From assembly GCA_050116035.1 (NCBI GenBank), contig JASFPJ010000245.1, forward strand, positions 1 through 5,442: a DNA stretch of 5,442 nt, given 5' to 3'. This DNA comes from SOIA01 sp050116035. GTDB taxonomy: Bacteria; Acidobacteriota; Aminicenantia; Aminicenantales; Aminicenantaceae. A model generated the notes under the pieces. The model was given only the letters and a program-made list of their open reading frames with translations, ran no database searches and was not told the origin of the DNA. The position numbers and the translations under genes are program-made. How positions within the stretch are numbered: the first letter of the stretch is position 1; each line of letters begins with the position of its first letter. Positions 1 through 5,442 of the stretch are shown here, piece by piece.

Positions 1-2558
1 ATAACATCTTTAGGCGCGCGTTTCAGGAAATCTGTATTCTGAAGCCTCTGCTCTATTCTTTCAATGTCCTGTGTGACTTTTGCGAGTTCTTTATCCAGCC
101 TCAGTTTTTCCTGTTCCAGGTTGAAAACGCCTTCTTCAATGGGGATCGCAATCTCCCAAGAGCCGGCAATTCCTTTCAGGAGCTTCTTCCCGGCCGGGAA
201 TTGATCCAACATCTCGATCTTCCGGATGTTAGCCAGGGTCTGAATATAAGTTTGGTTATCCGAAATGATTCTTTTTTCTTCGTCTTTTTTGACCTTGATC
301 CAGAGTTCGATCTTCTGTTTGGGGGGAATCCTGTTTTCCGCCCGAATGGTCCGGACTCCGACGATAGCCTCCTGGAGGTATTTCATTCCCTTCTCTGCTT
401 TTTTATCCTTGAGGTTCTTGTCTTCCTGGGGGAATGAGGCGATTACCAGAGATTTTCCGGAAGAGGGAAGATGCTTCCAGATTTCTTCTGTGATATACGG
501 CATGAACGGATGGAGGAGCCTCAGGATGTGATCGAGAGTCTCAGCCAGGACCGCCTCTGATGTTTTGTTTCCCGCTTTCAGGTCTGGCTTAACCAGCTCG
601 ATGTACCAGTCACAGAATTCATGCCATATAAAGTGATAGATCTTATCTGCTGCCTCATAAAATTTATATTGCTCTAGAGCTTCGTTTAACTCGGCTGTAA
701 TATCCGCCAAGCGGCTCCTGATCCACTTATCCGCCAGAGTCAGTTCCTCCTCTTTCACCTGGAATTCCTCGCTTTCCAGGCTCATCAAAACAAAGCGGGA
801 GGCATTCCAGATTTTATTGGCAAAGGCCCGGTAGCCGGCCATCCTTTCCTCGGAAAGGGAAATGTCCGCCCCCGGAATGGCCAGTGCCGCCATCGTGAAC
901 CGCAAGGCATCTGTGCCGTATTTTTCGATCATCTCGAGGGGATCGATGATGTTTCCCTCGGATTTGCTCATTTTTCGCCTTTTGAAATCTCTGACCAGAC
1001 CGTTAATGTACACATGACGGAAGGGAATATCCTTGGCAAACTTTAGTCCCATCATGATCATCCGGGCGACCCAGAAAAAGATGATATCGAACCCGGTGGA
1101 CATCAGGTCTGTCGGGTAGAATGTCTTGAGATCCTCGGTCTTTTCCGGCCAGCCCATCGTGACGAACGGCCAGAGAGCCGAAGAGAACCAGGTGTCCAGG
1201 ACATCTTCCTCCTGAACGAGTTTGGAGCCCTGGCATTTCTCGCACTTCTGCGGCGCTTCCATGGCCACCATGATGTGGTCACACTTTTCACAGTACCAGG
1301 CAGGAATCCTGTGTCCCCACCAGAGCTGCCGGGATATGCACCAGTCGTGGATGTTGTACATCCATTCGAAATAGGTCTTCGCCCAGTTGGGCGGGATGAA
1401 TTCAATCTCTCCTTCCTCGACGACGCGGATGGCTTCCTTGGCGAGAGGTTCGACACGAACAAACCACTGCCAGGATAAATAGGGCTCAATGACGGTCTGG
1501 CAGCGGTAGCAGTGACCGACAGAATGCTGGTAATCCTCGATCTTTTCAAGAAAACCCATCTCTTCAAGCTTGGACAGTACCTTTTCCCGGCACTCAAACC
1601 GGTCTAATCCCTTGAACTCTTCACCTGCTTCTTTCGTCATTTTTCCTGAGCCGTCGATCACAATCACCTGCTCAAGGTTGTGCTGTTTCCCCAATTCAAA
1701 ATCGACCGGATCATGGGCGGGTGTCACTTTCACGGCTCCGGTGCCAAAATCTGTCTCGACTCTTTCGTCTGTAATCACAGGGATTTTTCTGTTGACCAAG
1801 GGAAGAAGAACTGTCTTTCCCTGGAATCGCATGAAACGCTCATCATCAGGATGAACAGCCACAGCCGTGTCCCCCAGCATGGTCTCCGGACGCGTGGTGG
1901 CCACTGTGATGCTCTCTTTGCTATCCAGGAGAGGATACTTGATATAATACAGTTTGGCCTGTTTCTCTTTGTGTTCGATCTCGATATCCGAGAGAACCGT
2001 CCCGCAGTGAGGGCAGCGGTTAACCAGGTAATAGTCTCTGTAGATCAACCCTTCATCATAGAGGTCGACAAAAACGTGCCTTACGGCGTGGGAGAATCCT
2101 TTGTCCAGGGTGAACCGTTCCCGTGTCCAGTCCAGAGAAGTCCCGAGCTTCTTCAACTGGTTGATGATGACGCCTCCGTACTTGTTTTTCCAATCCCAGG
2201 CGATCTTCATGAACTCTTCGCGTCCGACCTTCTCCCGGGTTAATCCCTTCTCCTCAAGACTCTGCTCGATCACGTTATGAACGGCTATGCTCGCGTGGTC
2301 TGTTCCCGGAAGCCAGAGAGTGTTGTATCCCTGCATCCTCCGCCAGCGAACGATGATATCCGGGAGAGTGAAGCAGAGGGCATGGCCCATATGCAGAGAG
2401 CCCGTGACGTTGGGCGGAGGAAGGACCATGGAAAATACTTTCTTCGAGGAGGGGAGTTCAGGGATAAACAGCCCTTCATCGATCCAGTATGTGTACCACT
2501 TCTCCTCAACAGGAGTCGGGTTATACGCTTTATCAAGAATGCGCTTGTTCTTCATCAT
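1..2558 (-). CDS. valS: Valyl-tRNA synthetase (ValRS), 3' end beyond the left edge
   Basis: Cytoplasmic class I aminoacyl-tRNA synthetase that charges tRNA-Val with valine using ATP. The frame is open for 852 codons. Counting from the ATG at 2558, it shows: PPPNVTGSLHMGHA with the HIGH-type HMGH at residues 56-59; a CPHC pair (C182, C185); the CP1 editing domain with TTRPET (221-226) and PAHDP (D283), which clears mischarged threonine; CxxC pairs at 423/426 and 439/442, probably zinc-binding; DTWFSSALWPF; and the KMSKS loop at 529-533 (bases 960-974). An anticodon-binding domain follows, then the charged C-terminal coiled coil, which ends mid-domain at FLKRAPKDV, so only a few dozen residues are probably missing. 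Start: two ATGs in tandem (2558 and 2555). The second has a GGA seven bases upstream, the first no clear ribosome site. A TTG at 2567 lies 15 bases after AAGGAT, and the in-frame stop is at 2634-2636. MMKNKRILDKAYNPTPVEEKW fits family N-termini. dnaE lies upstream on the same strand. Confidence 0.97.
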   Translation of the reverse strand, partial: MMKNKRILDKAYNPTPVEEKWYTYWIDEGLFIPELPSSKKVFSMVLPPPNVTGSLHMGHALCFTLPDIIVRWRRMQGYNTLWLPGTDHASIAVHNVIEQSLEEKGLTREKVGREEFMKIAWDWKNKYGGVIINQLKKLGTSLDWTRERFTLDKGFSHAVRHVFVDLYDEGLIYRDYYLVNRCPHCGTVLSDIEIEHKEKQAKLYYIKYPLLDSKESITVATTRPETMLGDTAVAVHPDDERFMRFQGKTVLLPLVNRKIPVITDERVETDFGTGAVKVTPAHDPVDFELGKQHNLEQVIVIDGSGKMTKEAGEEFKGLDRFECREKVLSKLEEMGFLEKIEDYQHSVGHCYRCQTVIEPYLSWQWFVRVEPLAKEAIRVVEEGEIEFIPPNWAKTYFEWMYNIHDWCISRQLWWGHRIPAWYCEKCDHIMVAMEAPQKCEKCQGSKLVQEEDVLDTWFSSALWPFVTMGWPEKTEDLKTFYPTDLMSTGFDIIFFWVARMIMMGLKFAKDIPFRHVYINGLVRDFKRRKMSKSEGNIIDPLEMIEKYGTDALRFTMAALAIPGADISLSEERMAGYRAFANKIWNASRFVLMSLESEEFQVKEEELTLADKWIRSRLADITAELNEALEQYKFYEAADKIYHFIWHEFCDWYIELVKPDLKAGNKTSEAVLAETLDHILRLLHPFMPYITEEIWKHLPSSGKSLVIASFPQEDKNLKDKKAEKGMKYLQEAIVGVRTIRAENRIPPKQKIELWIKVKKDEEKRIISDNQTYIQTLANIRKIEMLDQFPAGKKLLKGIAGSWEIAIPIEEGVFNLEQEKLRLDKELAKVTQDIERIEQRLQNTDFLKRAPKDV

Positions 2559-2598
2559 ACAGTCCAAATCTAACGGGTTTTTATCCTTATCCCACTCT

Positions 2599-2613
2599 TT
2601 ATTCCCGGAATAA
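2599..2613. repeat. Short palindrome in the valS leader
   Basis: TTATTCC and GGAATAA form perfect 7-base inverted arms around a single C. It lies about 40 bases upstream of the valS ATG and just downstream of the candidate promoter, where an operator could sit. As RNA it would make only a weak hairpin (6 pairs, 3-base loop). No regulator is recognised and chance is possible. Confidence 0.3.
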
Positions 2614-2623
2614 GGCCTAATGG

Positions 2624-2651
2624 AGTGTATATTTTAACAATTTACAGACAA
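2624..2651 (-). promoter_or_regulatory. Weak candidate promoter for valS
   Basis: On the minus strand TTGTCT (2651-2646) and TACACT (2629-2624) are separated by 16 bases. Each matches the sigma-70 consensus at four of six positions. The surrounding DNA is AT-rich, with A-tracts upstream at about 2652-2678. It would give a leader of about 60 bases before the valS ATG. An overlapping TAAAAT (2636-2631) matches the -10 box better but lacks a -35 box at proper spacing. This is inference from consensus only. Confidence 0.25.
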
Positions 2652-2819
2652 TTTTTCCTTATTTTTATTCTATTTCTTGGGGTCAGGGCTCGACATTGGA
2701 CATTTAAGGGGGAACTTTTAATTGAGGGAGGCCGTTACAGCTGGCTTAATTGAAATAATTATTAAAATAAAAAAAGGGGATAGGTGCGGACGCTCAGTGA
2801 TTTGGCAACACTTTGTGGA

Positions 2820-2848
2820 TGTCATTGCGAGCGAAGCGTGGCAATCTC
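2820..2848 (+). repeat. CATTGCGAG palindromic repeat, copy 1 (short form)
   Basis: A 29-base unit starting TGTCATTGCGAG, with core CGAAGCG, ending TGGCAATCTC. ATTGC and GCAAT form 5-base inverted arms within the unit. It is the exact reverse complement of copy 3. From memory, this sequence type is dispersed in many environmental bacterial genomes. It is not coding. Confidence 0.85.
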
Positions 2849-2894
2849 GTAAAGAGAAATTACATTATTACGGGAATGAAGATATCCTTCTTAT

Positions 2895-2929
2895 GAGATT
2901 GCCACGTCACTTCGTTCCTCGCAATGACA
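2895..2929 (-). repeat. CATTGCGAG palindromic repeat, copy 2 (long form)
   Basis: Read on the minus strand it has the same 12-base head and 10-base tail as copies 1 and 3. Its core is 13 bases (GAACGAAGTGACG) instead of 7, giving 35 bases in total. The difference is two added triplets, GAA and TGA, one on each side of CGAAG. It faces copy 1, so transcripts could fold the two together. Confidence 0.82.
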
Positions 2930-2951
2930 CATTGTAACAATTCGGATGAAT

Positions 2952-2980
2952 GAGATTGCCACGCTTCGCTCGCAATGACA
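2952..2980 (-). repeat. CATTGCGAG palindromic repeat, copy 3 (short form)
   Basis: A 29-base unit that is the perfect reverse complement of copy 1, in the same orientation as copy 2 and 22 bases beyond it. Its outer end overlaps the first arm of the ACACTTTTAT hairpin at 2978. Confidence 0.85.
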
Positions 2981-3011
2981 CTTTTATCCTCAGTATCATT
3001 AATAAAAGTGT
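2978..3011. repeat. 10-bp stem-loop next to repeat copy 3
   Basis: ACACTTTTAT (2978-2987) and ATAAAAGTGT (3002-3011) are perfect inverted arms with a 14-base loop. The right arm overlaps the outer arm 3005-3014, so the two pairings exclude each other. No T-run follows on the dnaE strand, so it is not a standard intrinsic terminator for dnaE. Confidence 0.55.
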
Positions 3012-3049
3012 TGCTTCATTCCTGAGCATGTACAACAGGCCCCTTTCTT

Positions 3050-3070
3050 GGGGAACTGTCCCCTTTTTTT
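3050..3070 (+). terminator. Terminator-like hairpin, plus-strand orientation
   Basis: GGGGA (3050-3054) and TCCCC (3059-3063) pair around a 4-base loop, followed by one more C and six T (3065-3070). This reads as an intrinsic terminator only on the plus strand, where no gene precedes it. It would stop transcription leaving the repeat block towards dnaE. CCCC at 3040-3043 could pair with the same GGGG and compete. It may simply be part of the repeat end. Confidence 0.4.
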
Positions 3071-3078
3071 GACCCCGA

Positions 3079-5442
3079 TTAGTACTCGATGAAGATGGAG
3101 TCTTCGCCCAAGAGGTTCTCGATTTTTCTTGTCAAATCTTCTGAGAGAGTTATCCCTGAAATTTCACCGGCCTGGACGACCATCCGGTAGGAATGGGGAG
3201 TTTCAAGCTCGAAAAACACCGGGCAATCCCCTTGGTTTTGGTCCAGCATGCCTTTCAACTCTTCGAATACGGATGTTTCAATCCCCGGAAGAAAAATCCT
3301 CAAAACCACACGTTTCGCCTGCTTCTGGAAGGCTTCAGCCAGAGGCATAATATGGAGGAGGTGAATCCTCCGGCTTTCTCCCTCGCCCAAAAACTTCCCT
3401 TTGACCCAGACAAGCTGGTCTTCCCCGAGTGAGTCATAATACTTCTTGTAGCTATCCGGGAAAGCCACGACCTCTATCCGGCCGCTCATATCCTCCAGGA
3501 TAAAAGTGGCCATTCTCTCATCTTTCCTGGTCTTAAGAGGCTTGAGAGAGGATATGATCCCCGCGACTTTAATCTCTCTGTTGAAATCTTTCTCATCGTC
3601 CAGCTGGTTTATCGGATGGGAGACGAGCCGCTTCAACTGCTTCCCGAACTCTGCCAGAGGGTGGCCTGTGATATAAAATCCCAAGGCATCCTTCTCGTAA
3701 GAAAGAGAAAGGGATTTATCCCACTCTGGCATTTCCTTTACCTCAGCTGGAATTTCCGGAGGTTCGATTTGATCCTTGCCAAAAAGGGAGTTCTGTTTGG
3801 AGGCCCTGATCTTTTGAATCTCATGGGCATACGCGATCAGAATATCAATCAGGTGAAAGAGCTGCGATCTTTTCCATTCCAATGAATCAAACGCTCCCGC
3901 CTTGATCAAGCTTTCGAGCACCTTGCGGTTTATTACCTTCGGGCCAGCATCTTCACAGATGTCAAAGGGGGATGTAAATTTTCCCCGCTTCTTCCTGGAT
4001 GCCAGCAAAGCCTGGACTGCACTTTCCCCCACATTTTTTATCGCTGAAAAACCGAAGCGGATGGCGCTTTTGAGCCCAGTGAAATTGAAATCGCTCTCGT
4101 TGATATCCGGAGGAAGAACCTTGATCCCCATTCCCTGAGCCTCATTGATATACTTAACCACCTGAGGAGTGGCGCCTCTCTCTGCTTCCGATGTCAGCAG
4201 CGCTGCCAGAAAATTCACGGGATAATGGGCCTTCAAATAGGCGGTGCGGTAGGCCAAGTACGCGTAAGCGGCGCTGTGGGATTTATTGAAGCCGTAGCCC
4301 GCAAAATAATTGATCTGGTCGAAAATCTTGGTGGCTTTCGCCTGGCTGAGACCCTTCTTCTTCGCTCCCTGCACGAACCTCTGCTTCTGTGCCTTCATCA
4401 TGCCTGTCACTTTCTTCCCCATGGCTTTGCGCAGGATATCGGCTTCGGCCATCGAAAATCCCGCCAGCTCGGTGGCAATCTGCATCACCTGCTCCTGATA
4501 AACAATCAAACCTTGGGTCTCCTTGAGTATTGGCTCAAGCTCCGGAGTTTCGTAGCTGATCCGGTCAGGATGGTTCTTGCATTTGATGAACTCATCCGTC
4601 ATTCCACTCTTGAGAGGACCCGGCCGGTAAAGAGCGTTCAAAGCGATCAGGTCGCGGAAGCTTTCGGGCTTAAAATTCCGCAGCAGGTCCTTCATGCCCG
4701 GGCTCTCAAACTGAAAAACCCCGTCTGTGTTCCCGGCTTTGAAGACCTTGAACGTTTTCTCGTCATCCAGCGGAATGTTCTTCAGGTCTATCTTCTCGCC
4801 TGTCTCTTTCTCCACGAGCTCCACCGTATCCTTGATGACAGTGAGGTTGCGCAGACCGAGGAGGTCCATCTTGAGCAGCCCGATGGCCTCGATATCCTGC
4901 ATCGGGAACTGAGTGGTAATCTCCCCCCTGACTGATTGATACAGGGGCATGAACTCCACCAGCGGTTTAGGAGTGATGACAATCCCGGCTGCATGGATCG
5001 AGGGATGGCGAACCTGCCCCTCCAGCTTTAGAGCCACAGAGAGGAGGTGAGCGATCTTGGCGTCCTTATCCCTCATTTCCTTCAGTTGAGGGACATTCTT
5101 AATGGCTCCTTCAATAGAAGCATCCGGGCCAAAAGGAGGAATCATCTTGGCAATCTTATCCACCTCAGGAAGAGGAACCTCAAGAGCCCTCCCGACATCC
5201 CTAACCGCCGCCCGGGCAGCCATCGTACCGAAAGTGATGATCTGGCAGACGTTTTCCCGGCCGTATCGTTTTGTCACGTAGGAAAGAACTTCATCCCTCC
5301 GTCTTCCGCAAAAATCGATATCAATATCGGGGAGGCTGATTCGCTCAGGATTGAGAAACCGTTCGAACAAAAGGCCATACTCCAGGGGATCAATATCTGT
5401 GACCCCGAGGCTGTAGGCCAGCAGACTCCCAGCCACCGAACC
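3079..5442 (-). CDS. dnaE: DNA polymerase III alpha subunit, 5' end beyond the right edge
   Basis: Replicative C-family polymerase subunit that copies the chromosome within the pol III holoenzyme. There are 787 codons and a TAA stop (3079-3081). Counting from the first codon at 5442, it shows: PDIDIDF with catalytic D39 and D41 (E. coli D401 and D403); ITFGTMAARAAVRDVGR; RHPSIHAAG; the third catalytic aspartate D193 in LLKMDLLGL, 152 residues after D41 as in E. coli (D555); GYGFNKSHSAAYAYLAY; HhH motifs around 463-521; QNSLF at 550-554, matching the beta-clamp-binding consensus; GHPLAEF; and an OB fold at about 622-690. A short C-terminal domain of about 95 residues follows. The offset implies about 360 missing N-terminal residues, the PHP domain region. 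The GTG at 5436 is an internal valine (GSVAGSLLAY), not the start. It lacks PolC-type features, so it is DnaE rather than PolC. No intrinsic terminator follows it on its own strand. Confidence 0.98.
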   Translation of the reverse strand, partial: GSVAGSLLAYSLGVTDIDPLEYGLLFERFLNPERISLPDIDIDFCGRRRDEVLSYVTKRYGRENVCQIITFGTMAARAAVRDVGRALEVPLPEVDKIAKMIPPFGPDASIEGAIKNVPQLKEMRDKDAKIAHLLSVALKLEGQVRHPSIHAAGIVITPKPLVEFMPLYQSVRGEITTQFPMQDIEAIGLLKMDLLGLRNLTVIKDTVELVEKETGEKIDLKNIPLDDEKTFKVFKAGNTDGVFQFESPGMKDLLRNFKPESFRDLIALNALYRPGPLKSGMTDEFIKCKNHPDRISYETPELEPILKETQGLIVYQEQVMQIATELAGFSMAEADILRKAMGKKVTGMMKAQKQRFVQGAKKKGLSQAKATKIFDQINYFAGYGFNKSHSAAYAYLAYRTAYLKAHYPVNFLAALLTSEAERGATPQVVKYINEAQGMGIKVLPPDINESDFNFTGLKSAIRFGFSAIKNVGESAVQALLASRKKRGKFTSPFDICEDAGPKVINRKVLESLIKAGAFDSLEWKRSQLFHLIDILIAYAHEIQKIRASKQNSLFGKDQIEPPEIPAEVKEMPEWDKSLSLSYEKDALGFYITGHPLAEFGKQLKRLVSHPINQLDDEKDFNREIKVAGIISSLKPLKTRKDERMATFILEDMSGRIEVVAFPDSYKKYYDSLGEDQLVWVKGKFLGEGESRRIHLLHIMPLAEAFQKQAKRVVLRIFLPGIETSVFEELKGMLDQNQGDCPVFFELETPHSYRMVVQAGEISGITLSEDLTRKIENLLGEDSIFIEY

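Larger units (their letters stand above)
2805..3014. repeat. Inverted 10-base arms flanking the palindromic repeat cluster
   Basis: GCAACACTTT at 2805-2814 is the exact reverse complement of AAAGTGTTGC at 3005-3014. The arms enclose all three CATTGCGAG-type copies, so this 210-base block could be a unit nested inside the GGGGTCA-bounded segment. Flanking bases keep only partial similarity. Confidence 0.45.
2679..3076. repeat. Composite repeat segment bounded by inverted GGGGTCA ends
   Basis: The left end begins GGGGTCAGGG (2679) and reaches AAGGGGGA at 2706-2713. The right end, read on the minus strand from 3076, begins GGGGTCA and reaches AAGGGGGA by 3059. The two ends are therefore related but inverted, with a shorter spacing on the right. 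TTTCTTGGGG is directly repeated at 2673-2682 and 3044-3053, and GGGGAACT at 2709-2716 and 3050-3057. No transposase is encoded and no target duplication is evident. It may be a MITE-like or REP-like remnant, or several repeats that landed together. The boundaries are inferred. Confidence 0.4.
2559..3078. other. dnaE-valS intergenic spacer without a supported gene
   Basis: About 520 bases with no credible coding region. The valS-proximal part (2559-2678) is AT-rich leader and promoter DNA. From 2679 to 3076 the sequence is dominated by inverted and direct repeats, listed separately. The stretch 2714-2800 shows no feature apart from a 10-base palindrome AATAATTATT (2754-2763), two copies of TTAATTGA (near 2719 and 2747) and an A-rich run. 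No tRNA, T-box leader (no AGGGTGG-type box on the valS strand) or riboswitch was seen. Confidence 0.8.

Noticed and set aside
1103..1597. Minus-strand open frame of 164 codons within valS
   Set aside because: It is in a different minus frame from ValRS. The ValRS frame through here gives unbroken family motifs, so this is not evidence of a frameshift.
1680..2243. Plus-strand open frame of 187 codons opposite valS
   Set aside because: It is antisense to the intact ValRS editing domain, whose motifs are plainly in the minus frame.
2559..2700. T-box leader controlling valS
   Set aside because: No T-box sequence or specifier stem is seen on the minus strand, and the leader is too short for one.
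2722..2937. Plus-strand open frame of 71 codons in the spacer
   Set aside because: Its second half is a translation of repeat copies 1 and 2 (giving IASEAWQS and RLPRHFVPRNDT, familiar spurious peptides from this repeat type). It has no domain or convincing ribosome site.
2820..2980. CRISPR array
   Set aside because: There are only three copies, in mixed orientation, with unequal spacing and unequal length, and no cas gene in view.
3040..3076. G-quadruplex on the minus strand
   Set aside because: Only three runs of four or more G occur within reach; a fourth is missing.
4225..4935. Plus-strand open frame of 236 codons opposite dnaE
   Set aside because: It lies wholly antisense to the conserved DnaE catalytic core and has no recognisable domain; a by-product of codon usage on the coding strand.
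5434..5436. GTG as a start codon for dnaE
   Set aside because: The frame stays open to the window edge and GSVAGSLLAYSL matches the middle of DnaE proteins; the PHP region must lie upstream.

Overview
This window carries two bacterial housekeeping genes on the minus strand, both cut by the window edges, with a repeat-rich spacer of about 520 bases between them. In transcription order they are dnaE (the catalytic alpha subunit of replicative DNA polymerase III, right half, N-terminus missing) and valS (valyl-tRNA synthetase, left half, last few residues missing). Both frames read through without a stop or frameshift and keep their catalytic motifs, so both look functional.

Layout: 1-2558 is valS, with 852 complete codons visible. 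2559-3078 is the spacer. 3079-5442 is dnaE, with 787 codons plus the TAA stop visible. By alignment with E. coli DnaE, roughly 360 N-terminal residues (the PHP domain region) lie beyond the right edge. Nothing on the plus strand looks like a gene.

The spacer is the only unusual part. Next to valS it holds a weak candidate promoter and a small palindrome. Most of the rest (2679-3076) looks like nested repeat DNA. Its ends carry inverted GGGGTCA motifs. Inside are three copies of a CATTGCGAG...GGCAATCTC palindromic repeat, one forward and two reversed. Further inverted repeats flank these copies, and at the dnaE end there is a GC hairpin with a T-run that would read as a plus-strand terminator. 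I found no toxin, defence gene, transposase gene, CRISPR array, tRNA or riboswitch.

Organism: certainly bacterial. The GC content looks balanced, the DnaE has the DnaE1 architecture (catalytic core, HhH, clamp motif, OB fold), and the dispersed CATTGCGAG-type and GGGGTCA-type repeats recall, from memory, uncultured or environmental Gram-negative-type lineages such as Desulfobacterota or Nitrospirota. This placement is tentative. The two proteins act in separate processes, replication and translation; being co-oriented does not prove they share an operon, and the long repeat-filled gap argues against tight coupling.
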